Source: Roseovarius albus
GTDB taxonomy: Bacteria > Pseudomonadota > Alphaproteobacteria > Rhodobacterales > Rhodobacteraceae
DNA length: 64,000 nucleotides
Direction of reading: 5' to 3'
NCBI RefSeq assembly: GCF_900172335.1
Contig: NZ_FWFX01000010.1
Location: 62,001-126,000, forward strand
Both the position numbers and the translations under genes were made by a program. This document shows positions 54,128-61,823 of this stretch, in pieces. Under the pieces are notes generated by a model. The model did no database searches. It saw nothing but the letters and a program-made list of their open reading frames with translations, and had not been told where the DNA came from. Position 1 is the stretch's first letter; the number at the start of each line of letters is the position of its first letter.

Positions 54128-55600
54128 ATGAACGATCAGGTCGTTGATCCTGACAAAAATGCGATCTTTGACGATCAGACTTATCTAGTTCGCACCGTCC
54201 GGGCATTCTGGCGTATCAATCCGTTTTTCATTTTGGCGATTACGTTCATGTTGGGTGTCTTGCCGCTAATTTTTTCTGTGCTCGCCTCGCCAGTAGGCTC
54301 GGTCTCCTACTACATGCCAACAGACGGTTTTGAAGGCGAACTATGCACCACGGCCGACGTCAAAGCTGGTACGTGTATTGAAAAGCAGGTTGGATATGGC
54401 TTCGCCATCAACTGGTGGCCTGTCCAAGTTATCCTGATGCCCTTTGCATTGTTTTTCGCCTTCAGCTCGGTACAGAACATGCAGAGCGTTTTCCGCCGTA
54501 TGCTTGAACAGGGGATGTTCTGCACACTGGACTGGTCAAAGCCAAACAAAGAAAACGGCGGCATCGCCGAATTAAAAAAACTCGTGCGCTACATGTGGGT
54601 TACTTTTTCAGTATCGGGTTTTGTTATTTTTGTCTTAATTGTCGGGACCGTATTCAGTGATTGGTACTGCGTCGTAAACGCACCGTTGCAATATGGTGAG
54701 CTTCTAACGCAGATTCCGGTAAAGGATCGCCCAGCAATCTGTCAAAACACTTCTGGACAGGAGCTTGATTGGTCGATTTCAGCGATTTTTGGGACAAGCC
54801 CGGGGATAACCCTACCTGCGCATGCAACTTTGCCCAGCAATACGATGAACTGGTGGTTCTCGGCCTACGTTTATTTGGTTTTGTGCGCCGAGCTCGCACT
54901 CCTGATGATTTATTTTTGTTTTGTTTTCTCGCTGGCCGTCACGGTTTTTCGCCTTCGCCAGCGCACTTTGAAATTGCGATTAATCCCAAATCTAAGATCA
55001 GCAGACCCTCTCGAAAGAATGGGTTTCGAGAATTTCGAACCCGTCATGCAGCCTTGCATTCTTGTGACCATTCTCAGCTTCACCATGGCATTTCTGATGC
55101 GGTTGCAAAATGAATACTTGCGGAGTGAAGCGCCTGGCAATGTCTTTCAATTCATGTTCTCAGGCATTGAAGACATAGTCTCAACTGAAGGCGGGATCCA
55201 AAATATAGGACTTCTATTTGATACTGGGCAACTCGGTGACCCCAATTCCCAAATCGCTGGTCCCGCAGTTATTATCATCTTCGCTTTGGTTTCCATCGTT
55301 CTTGCATTCATTCTGCGTCAAACCGCCATCCAAGCAAGAAATCGGGTGCAGACTGCTTTGAACGACGCAGAGAAAACTCAAAAAGTTGTATCGCTCTATA
55401 AAATGCAACAGGAGGAGCTGCACGAAAAATTGGACCAGATATCCGTCTGGCCCCTAGGTTGGCCGAGATTGCGGCAAATGCTCACGCTTGCGGGTTTCGG
55501 TATTGCCTGCTTTTATTTTTATAAACTTGTCTTCGTATGGATCGCGATCGTTTTATTGCGGCTTGTTCAAGGTGGGTTGTCTTCTAAGAACCCGGAATGA
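54128..55600 (+). CDS. Polytopic membrane protein with cysteine-bearing loops
   Basis: 490 residues, about seven membrane segments (near residues 34-54, 95-112, 157-178, 245-273, 310-328, 385-405 and 458-482). The first outside loop has paired cysteines (ELCTTADVKAGTCIEK) and the second has WYC...AIC, suggesting disulfides in the periplasm. A cytoplasmic coiled-coil-like stretch (NRVQTALNDAEKTQKVVSLY and following) precedes the last segment. No known motif of transporters, kinases or TolQ/MotA proteins is evident. The AGGAGG ribosome site lies five bases before the ATG. Coupled to the exported protein upstream and convergent to the EEP-family gene. Confidence 0.62.
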   Translation: MNDQVVDPDKNAIFDDQTYLVRTVRAFWRINPFFILAITFMLGVLPLIFSVLASPVGSVSYYMPTDGFEGELCTTADVKAGTCIEKQVGYGFAINWWPVQVILMPFALFFAFSSVQNMQSVFRRMLEQGMFCTLDWSKPNKENGGIAELKKLVRYMWVTFSVSGFVIFVLIVGTVFSDWYCVVNAPLQYGELLTQIPVKDRPAICQNTSGQELDWSISAIFGTSPGITLPAHATLPSNTMNWWFSAYVYLVLCAELALLMIYFCFVFSLAVTVFRLRQRTLKLRLIPNLRSADPLERMGFENFEPVMQPCILVTILSFTMAFLMRLQNEYLRSEAPGNVFQFMFSGIEDIVSTEGGIQNIGLLFDTGQLGDPNSQIAGPAVIIIFALVSIVLAFILRQTAIQARNRVQTALNDAEKTQKVVSLYKMQQEELHEKLDQISVWPLGWPRLRQMLTLAGFGIACFYFYKLVFVWIAIVLLRLVQGGLSSKNPE

Positions 55601-55626
55601 CTTTGCACAATGTCGGCCTTGTTTGA

Positions 55627-56412
55627 TCATTTAGGAACACTAAGCTCCACCTTAATAGGCAGGTGGTCTGAACCGAAGTTCTTGTCTATAATTTCGGCGT
55701 TCACCGCATTGGTATTTTTCAGAAATACCTGATCGAGTTGCAACCGCCATCTGGGCATTGTAACCCCGCGGATGGCTGCATCAAAACCCTTGCCTTTCCA
55801 CCAGTTCTCGACGGTACGCCTTTCGAAGGTCACCATATCTGGCAACCGGTAACCGAACGGCAAAGCAAGTAACAGTGCCCACGCGGGCGTCGAAAACATG
55901 TTGAAATCGCCAACTACGATGCATCTTCCAGATTGCTCCAGGTGCGCTTTCACAGTAGCTTCAATTTCTGCCATTCGTGTTGAAGGGCCGGTGGCGGCAG
56001 ACGTATGGAGATTCACGATCTTCAGCATTGAGCGATCCGGCAACTGAATGCAGGCGGACAGGCTGTCAAGAAACTCAACCCATCCAGCCCATTTGGAAAA
56101 AATGGATGGATGTGGTTTGTTGTCCGGGAAGTGCATTACCACATTGGGTGAAATAAGTGGCTTACTTGAAGCAATCGCGAGATAGCATGGAGAACCTCGC
56201 AGAATGTAGTCCCGGCCCACAATGCAATGCTTATACCGTGCCCGAAGACACTCTAAATGACCAGGCAACGCCTCCTGCAAACAAGCGATGTCAGGTTTGA
56301 CGAGATCAAGACATGCATTGACCCTGTCCGTGTCCGGATTTTCATTGAATACATTCCAGGACAGAAGTTTCACTATGACATACCATCCTGCTGATCCGGG
56401 CGCGCTCGCCAC
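55627..56412 (-). CDS. Endonuclease/exonuclease/phosphatase family protein
   Basis: Up to 261 residues; the GTG at 56373 (giving 248 residues, starting VKLLSWNVFNEN) may be the real start. The EEP metallophosphatase fold is clear: LSWNVFNEN (N), CLQEALPGH (E), HTSAATGPSTR, VVGDFNMFSTPAW (D-x-N), RLQLDQVFLKN and NFGSDHLPIKVEL (the terminal D-H pair). All catalytic residues are present. The family includes nucleases, sphingomyelinases and phosphoinositide phosphatases, so the substrate may be DNA, a phospholipid or a lipid phosphate. No signal peptide seen. It is 285 bases downstream of the P450 gene in the same direction. Confidence 0.8.
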   Translation of the reverse strand: MASAPGSAGWYVIVKLLSWNVFNENPDTDRVNACLDLVKPDIACLQEALPGHLECLRARYKHCIVGRDYILRGSPCYLAIASSKPLISPNVVMHFPDNKPHPSIFSKWAGWVEFLDSLSACIQLPDRSMLKIVNLHTSAATGPSTRMAEIEATVKAHLEQSGRCIVVGDFNMFSTPAWALLLALPFGYRLPDMVTFERRTVENWWKGKGFDAAIRGVTMPRWRLQLDQVFLKNTNAVNAEIIDKNFGSDHLPIKVELSVPK

Positions 56413-56697
56413 CTGAGCGCCAACTCAGAAAAGGCGCGCGATAGGAGCAAGATAAGTGATGCGGCTTGATTATTTAGTATTGCCTGGGCCAAACATTGAT
56501 GACGACCTGCGCTGACTCGATTTGGATGCCATTGAGACGTCGTTGCGATCTCTTGCTCCTTTTGTCTCGTTGCAACGTTTCCAGGGGGCTTGGCCATTTT
56601 CATATACCTTAAAAGGTTTGGGATAAACCTTAGATCAATGTCCGGTTTTCTAGCACCACTTCAATTTCTTTGAGTTTAGGTCGCGTCCGGTTGTTAC

Positions 56698-57933
56698 CTA
56701 AGAAATGCGGACCACCAATCGATCCGCAAAGATCTTACGTTTTTGCAGCCTCCCAGCTTGGCCCGGCGAACGCGAAAGGGCCTTTCGTTTCAATACCGGT
56801 TTTAAAATTCTGTGCAGGGTGGCCCGGTTCATGTGCAGACCGAAGCATTCGTGCAGGCCGTGTCCGAAATGCACATACTCGTGGGCCCCGCGATAAGGAT
56901 CAAACTCTTTCGGATTGCCTATACGGCGCGGGTCCATCATGGCCGAGGCAAAACCCACGTATATGGTTGCACCCTTCGGCACTTTGCACTGACGAGACGT
57001 CCCCCGGGCAATCTCGGTGTCTCGGAGGACTATTCTGGGCAACACAGGAGCGAGCGGATCAAACCGGGCCGCTTCCATGACGATTGCACCCAACCGATCA
57101 TCATCGTCCGCCTCTGCCGCTTTGCGGGCAGCATCCAAAGCCTTCGGTCGACGCAAAAGTTGCTCCATAGCCTGGGGCACCACCATCGGCACCTGGGGCG
57201 GACCGCCAACCAACATGCACAACAGATTTGTACGGATGAAATCATCGGTGAAAATCGCTTCTCCGTCGGATTGCGCCTTGAGGCAGCGCCCGAGAACGTC
57301 GCCCTTTGTGACACCATTGGATTTCCGTTTAACTATCTCATCTGTAATGTGGGCGCGCAATGCAGGGGCTATGGCGTCGACTTCTGCGCGAAGCTCTTTG
57401 TCCTTTGGAGAACCTGCGAATTGGTATTCAAAGAGTCTGGTGGACCAGACATCGATGTTTTCTGTCGGCACCTGTGGGATGCCGATGTAGTCCATATAAA
57501 GGTCAAAGGTCACTTTGCGAACCAGTTGGTCAACAATCTCCAACTCCGCACCACTTTCATCGACAATCTTTTCGGCGCGCTCTTCGGCCATATCCCCGAG
57601 CCAAATCAGATCCTCAGTACGAAAAACCGATAACATCGCCCGTTTAGCCGCCTGATAGGCTGCCCCTTGCTGCAAACCAAGAAAGAAGTCCTCTCCACCC
57701 GTGAGGACATGAATATTTTCAATGTAAGGAGTGTCGAATTCTTCATCTCGTGAAAACACTTCGCGCACGTCATCATAGCGCGAAACGATGACGACATTGC
57801 GTAGTTTTAGGATCGGCTTAAAGCGACGCAACGCCGCAAAGCCCGCAGGTGCCGCCGCCATCATTGCATTGGCGAGCCAGGTTCCGATTGCCCCGCTTTC
57901 GCGAAGCGGGTTTTTGCTTTCGAGGCCATTCAT
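56698..57933 (-). CDS. Cytochrome P450 lacking the usual I-helix oxygen-activation motif
   Basis: 411 residues, standard bacterial soluble length. Heme-binding loop FGHGLHECFG at 356-365 with C363; ExxR is E287-A-A-R290. The I-helix region, normally AG-x-DTT, reads LCMLVGGPPQVPMVVPQAME (about 239-256), so the acid-alcohol pair for proton delivery is missing. P450s with altered I-helix often use peroxides or rearrange hydroperoxides rather than activating O2 with a reductase. The start overlaps the Dyp peroxidase stop codon by four bases, so the two are translated together. No ferredoxin or reductase gene is adjacent, which fits. Substrate unknown. Confidence 0.88.
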   Translation of the reverse strand: MNGLESKNPLRESGAIGTWLANAMMAAAPAGFAALRRFKPILKLRNVVIVSRYDDVREVFSRDEEFDTPYIENIHVLTGGEDFFLGLQQGAAYQAAKRAMLSVFRTEDLIWLGDMAEERAEKIVDESGAELEIVDQLVRKVTFDLYMDYIGIPQVPTENIDVWSTRLFEYQFAGSPKDKELRAEVDAIAPALRAHITDEIVKRKSNGVTKGDVLGRCLKAQSDGEAIFTDDFIRTNLLCMLVGGPPQVPMVVPQAMEQLLRRPKALDAARKAAEADDDDRLGAIVMEAARFDPLAPVLPRIVLRDTEIARGTSRQCKVPKGATIYVGFASAMMDPRRIGNPKEFDPYRGAHEYVHFGHGLHECFGLHMNRATLHRILKPVLKRKALSRSPGQAGRLQKRKIFADRLVVRIS

Positions 57934-59501
57934 AAGCTAGCAAGGTATTTGAGCCCCGAGATACTGGGCAGAAAGAAATATTCGCCACCGACCATCTGCA
58001 CGAAAGTCTGAACAGGCACCCGTCGGCGTAAAGGGTCTTCAGGGATGGTCATTTGACCGTCAGGGCCGACCAAAGGATCCGTTTCTTCAAAGAGCACCGA
58101 GAAGTCGGAATTCAAAAGCCAGGTCTGTTGCGTAAATTCGAACTGACGCGCGATGTCGGTGTTCAAGCACATGAACAAAAGACCGCGCTCTTTGCCGTCA
58201 TCCACAGATGTATTCATAAGCGTGCTTCCGTATTTGCGTGCTCGACGCAGAATCCGGTGATTGTTAGCCGCATCAAGCAGCGTCTGTTTCATCTCTGGCT
58301 TGGGCGCAAGACTGTCTCGTGGGTTGGCACGTCGCACATGGCTTCCAAGGGGGCAACCAAAGCCGTGCCTGTCATCGTCAAAGAAAAAGAAATCGTTATT
58401 GATTTCACTGTTTGGCCCATTTGGAATTCGTCCGTCAGGACGGAGCATACGTCCATCGACACCGCGCCCGACGACCTTTTCAGCAACCCACATAGGCGTA
58501 ATGTGTTCCGCCATTGGATCTTGTTTTTTCAAAACCTCCGCAGCGGCTTCCATACCCTTCCAAAAGCCGGCAACATTCTGATGCAATTGACGGACCACAA
58601 GGTATGAGCCGTTCAGACCCAGATCGCGGAACCCACGCGCTTCATGATGGGGGCGGAGTGGATTTTCGCCATCCTCTTTTCTCTCTTCAACCACCGGCCC
58701 CGGAGCCACCTCCTGATGACCGTTCTTATGTCCCATTAATACTTCACCCAGTCGCACTCCATGCACCGGGTCACCTGTAAACGACTCCTCTCCGTTCAGG
58801 CTGACAGCACCGCCTTCATCATAGGGAATTGGTTGGGAAATGCCGTCGGCGAACCCGAAGTGCTCGCGGCTGAAGCCTTCGTCTGCGACAGTATCAAGAA
58901 CCAGCGGAAGCGTGTGAACGACCGATACCTGATTGGCATTTAGGTTGCTCTCCAAATTTGACCTGCGCACTAGGACTTCTTCTTCGGTCTGGGCGTAGAG
59001 CAGCAACATTGCGTGCACGGTCTTTTCCGTTGGATTTACGAAAGTATCCTCTGTGGCCTGAGAGGAAACATCATAGGCACCCATTGGTGTTTTTTGCTGT
59101 GGTGCATCGATGTTTCCGCTCCAAATTGGCCCACCGTCGATTACAGTATCGAGCCACTTTCCCTTGCGCTTATCCCCCAAACGACGCAGGCGGTCCTGTT
59201 GCATCATGCCTTCGCGAAAGGGCGCAGAGAATGAAGCAAGTGCAGCATCGGGCAGTCCCATTTTTTCAAGACCCGTCCAGGTAAAAGCCAGCGAGATCGC
59301 CTGTGGCACAACCGGCCCGGAGGTCTGGCTCGCTGTGGTTGCCGGAAAGTCCTCTGAAATGGCACGAAGCCACTCGGCACCGTTTGTGTGAGATAGCTCA
59401 AGAAAAAGAGCGACACCGTATTCTAACCGCCCGAAGCCAGACGCGACGATCCCTTGCGTGTCGTCCGCTATATCGTTTTGAAGTTTCCAAGTCGCTACCA
59501 T
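57930..59501 (-). CDS. Dyp-type heme peroxidase
   Basis: 523 residues from the ATG at 59501 (GAGGGA six bases upstream; the frame opens 18 bases earlier). The family signature GFADG (G216-G220, with the distal catalytic D219) is in EHFGFADGISQP. The proximal heme histidine is H388 in PLGSHVRRANPRD, and the conserved distal arginine is in LNTDIARQFEF. It is one of the long class C/D (P/V-type) Dyp enzymes. Substrate could be a phenol, dye-like compound or lipid. The start overlaps the upstream membrane-protein gene, and the end overlaps the P450 start, so the three are one transcript. No Tat signal, so cytoplasmic. Confidence 0.88.
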   Translation of the reverse strand: MVATWKLQNDIADDTQGIVASGFGRLEYGVALFLELSHTNGAEWLRAISEDFPATTASQTSGPVVPQAISLAFTWTGLEKMGLPDAALASFSAPFREGMMQQDRLRRLGDKRKGKWLDTVIDGGPIWSGNIDAPQQKTPMGAYDVSSQATEDTFVNPTEKTVHAMLLLYAQTEEEVLVRRSNLESNLNANQVSVVHTLPLVLDTVADEGFSREHFGFADGISQPIPYDEGGAVSLNGEESFTGDPVHGVRLGEVLMGHKNGHQEVAPGPVVEERKEDGENPLRPHHEARGFRDLGLNGSYLVVRQLHQNVAGFWKGMEAAAEVLKKQDPMAEHITPMWVAEKVVGRGVDGRMLRPDGRIPNGPNSEINNDFFFFDDDRHGFGCPLGSHVRRANPRDSLAPKPEMKQTLLDAANNHRILRRARKYGSTLMNTSVDDGKERGLLFMCLNTDIARQFEFTQQTWLLNSDFSVLFEETDPLVGPDGQMTIPEDPLRRRVPVQTFVQMVGGEYFFLPSISGLKYLASL

Positions 59502-61114
59502 CAAAGATCCCTCACCCATTTGATTGCATCTTCTGCGTTCAGGTTGTCTTCGCGCAAGCCCTTAGCCAGACGGTAATTCCGTTCAATTTGATCTACCGAT
59601 AGATCGGGATAAGCACTGATCCAAAAGCGCGAGACAGACCGAGAGGCCAGCGCCCAGTTTTTGAACAAACGTCCGCGACTTGCACCGTCATAAATAAGGA
59701 ATCGTGTAGGTGGAAAACCGACTCCGCAGCCCCAGGCAAGTGTCAGGCCCACATGGGCTTTTTCAATGAAGTCATCCAGGTAGCTGCCCCAGCTTTGGTC
59801 ATAGTTGCTAAAGAACAATAAGCGGCTGTGGTTGTTCAAAAAGGCCCAATGGGCAAAGTGTACTGTCCGCATACTGCCCAGATACCCATCGCGCGCAGTA
59901 ACACGAAGCAACAATCCAAGGCCTCTGTGCCCAAATCGAACGATCAACGTGCGTAACACGCCGGGGCGTATATGCACGATTGAGCCCATATGGTTTTGGG
60001 AGACCCAGTCTTCGCGTTTGGCCATCTCGGCCACTTCTTTTGGCTCGATCTGCGCGGCATGTTGCGAGCTGTCATGAAGCTCCAAACGGCGCAACCAATA
60101 GATCATCCCTGGGAGGACGACAAGCAAACCGATGAATCCCATAAACAGTACGTAAGCCAGTTCGACGTACCAGGATGTTTCTGTCGAATAGCCGAAAAGG
60201 CGTAGCAGTCGGTCGATTAGCCAGAAGATCGCGAGAAAAATTGGGTAAGAGAAAATTACCGCTGGGATTTGTTGTGTCAGCGCCTGGAGCAACTTGAAGT
60301 TGGTCGTCACCTCGTCGTCTTGCAAAGGTTTATGCAATTTATAAATTGCAAAACTCAGGACCGCGAAGAGCACGGCAACACCGATCAAGTAATAGAACGT
60401 TCCAAATAACGTAAAAGCAATAATCCCCGGTAAAGACAATATCGCCATGACAACTGCCGCATACCCCGCCAATCTTAGCTTATCGGCAGTCCTTTCTTTC
60501 TTGCTTACGCGCGGTTCCGCGTCTTCGTTCAGCCATGGAAAGTCGCCCTTCAAGGTCAGACGCAGGGCTTTGCGCAATGCTTCCGGATCCAAACCAAAAT
60601 AAGGATTGTTCTCCGCACGATCTAATTCAGAACGAACGGCGCGAAATAACTCGGCTTCCTTTTCGATTCGCGTACGTCTCAGTCCCCTATTCCCATGGTG
60701 AAACACGCTTGGCGGCTCAGCCATAGCTTCAAGGTATTTGGCAACTGCCGCTTTACTACCGGGCTGTGTCACCTCCTGATAGAGAATATGGTTTCCATCC
60801 AACGGCCTTTTGCAGCAGCGCACCATGTCCCGCAAATCTTCTCCGACAAAGCTGTCCAAGGCCGCCCAAAGTGGGCCCGGCGCGCCATCGCAATTAATTT
60901 CCAGAATGAAAATCGGATCATAGGAGGGATCCCGAAAAATACTTATCGACATGAAATGGAGGGTTGGTATCCCATCAATCAGCCTGCCAAAGTTATTTTC
61001 AGACTCCCCTATATTAACGTCTTCTTTATCCCGAAATTGTTCCACAAGCGCCTCCAGTCTTGGCGCGCTTTCCGGTTTGACATCGAGTGGAACAGAAAGA
61101 GTGGTCTGGAGCAT
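59501..61114 (-). CDS. Membrane protein with two similar alpha+beta segments
   Basis: 537 residues. A soluble N-terminal region (about 1-200), membrane segments at about 217-262 (two), 283-300 and 317-341, then a soluble C-terminal region (350-537). The N-terminal stretch from residue 51 (TLHFMSISIF... to ALDSFVGEDL) and the C-terminal stretch from 417 (TVHFAHWAFL... to YLDDFIEKAH) share a pattern: T-(L/V)-H-F, beta strand, acidic turn, W, helix. This resembles the half-barrel of the dimeric alpha+beta superfamily that also includes Dyp peroxidases. I do not recognise a named family. Translated in tandem with the Dyp enzyme, it may anchor it to the membrane or bind the same heme or substrate. 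Confidence 0.6.
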   Translation of the reverse strand: MLQTTLSVPLDVKPESAPRLEALVEQFRDKEDVNIGESENNFGRLIDGIPTLHFMSISIFRDPSYDPIFILEINCDGAPGPLWAALDSFVGEDLRDMVRCCKRPLDGNHILYQEVTQPGSKAAVAKYLEAMAEPPSVFHHGNRGLRRTRIEKEAELFRAVRSELDRAENNPYFGLDPEALRKALRLTLKGDFPWLNEDAEPRVSKKERTADKLRLAGYAAVVMAILSLPGIIAFTLFGTFYYLIGVAVLFAVLSFAIYKLHKPLQDDEVTTNFKLLQALTQQIPAVIFSYPIFLAIFWLIDRLLRLFGYSTETSWYVELAYVLFMGFIGLLVVLPGMIYWLRRLELHDSSQHAAQIEPKEVAEMAKREDWVSQNHMGSIVHIRPGVLRTLIVRFGHRGLGLLLRVTARDGYLGSMRTVHFAHWAFLNNHSRLLFFSNYDQSWGSYLDDFIEKAHVGLTLAWGCGVGFPPTRFLIYDGASRGRLFKNWALASRSVSRFWISAYPDLSVDQIERNYRLAKGLREDNLNAEDAIKWVRDL

Positions 61115-61823
61115 TCACCTGGCCCTTAATCAATTCATCCCAAAACTTCGAAGAGGAGATCCGTCAAAATACATGCGACACTAGCACCCTGAAATAATCG
61201 GCACTATCTCTCCCGCAGCGTGAACGTCCTACCATCGCTGGCACGCAACGTACGCTTCTATCACTAGCATTCACTAGGAAGGCATCAACCGTCAAGAGAA
61301 TATTCAGAGGAGTTTCCAGATCGGCATAGCAGTCGTGTTTGAGATTGTGGAGCCTATTAATCAATCCAAATGGATAGCGCAGTGATTTCTCACAAGTGCC
61401 ATCGCTTTGCCCCACAGATCATCACGAAAACGTCTTGGATATATGTAAAATTATGCTTCACTTAAGGAGAGCTAAGAATGTTACATAACGCGAATTTTGA
61501 ATGGACCAACCCGTTAAGAGCGATCAGCAAGTACAATGAATCCTCACTTACCGCGACTTCGGATTTCACCCAATATAACGGCGCAACCTAGGTCAACTCA
61601 ACGCCCGATTGCCGCAATAATGACGTCATGCCCTGACCGGTTCAGCAATGCCGACCCTTAAAATGGGTAGAGGCACGGGTATGACCGTGCCTCATCCTGA
61701 CTCGCTCTGCCAGTCGAAGGTCAGAAGTTCCACGCTTTGACACGCAGATACCACAAGCGATCACAAACCGGATTGAGTCTCGATTCCCTGATACCACAAA
61801 AACGCGTATTTGGCCACTCTTGC
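61115..61823. other. 709-base gap; hairpin but no supported gene
   Basis: No frame is convincing; the longest is 83 codons on the reverse strand (61415-61164) and reads like noncoding. A perfect 9-bp inverted repeat, GAGGCACGG / CCGTGCCTC with a 6-base loop, is at 61670-61693, about 130 bases past the end of the next reverse-strand gene, without a T-run. The area before 61115 should hold the promoter of the membrane protein/Dyp/P450 operon. Confidence 0.5.

Noticed and set aside
56812..57633. Plus-strand open frame of 273 codons opposite the P450 gene
   Set aside because: P450 motifs (ExxR, heme loop) fix the real frame; the opposite frame lacks any recognisable pattern.
61164..61415. 83-codon reverse frame in the gap before the DUF6519-like gene
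   Set aside because: No start context or recognisable motif; kept only as a note in the gap entry.
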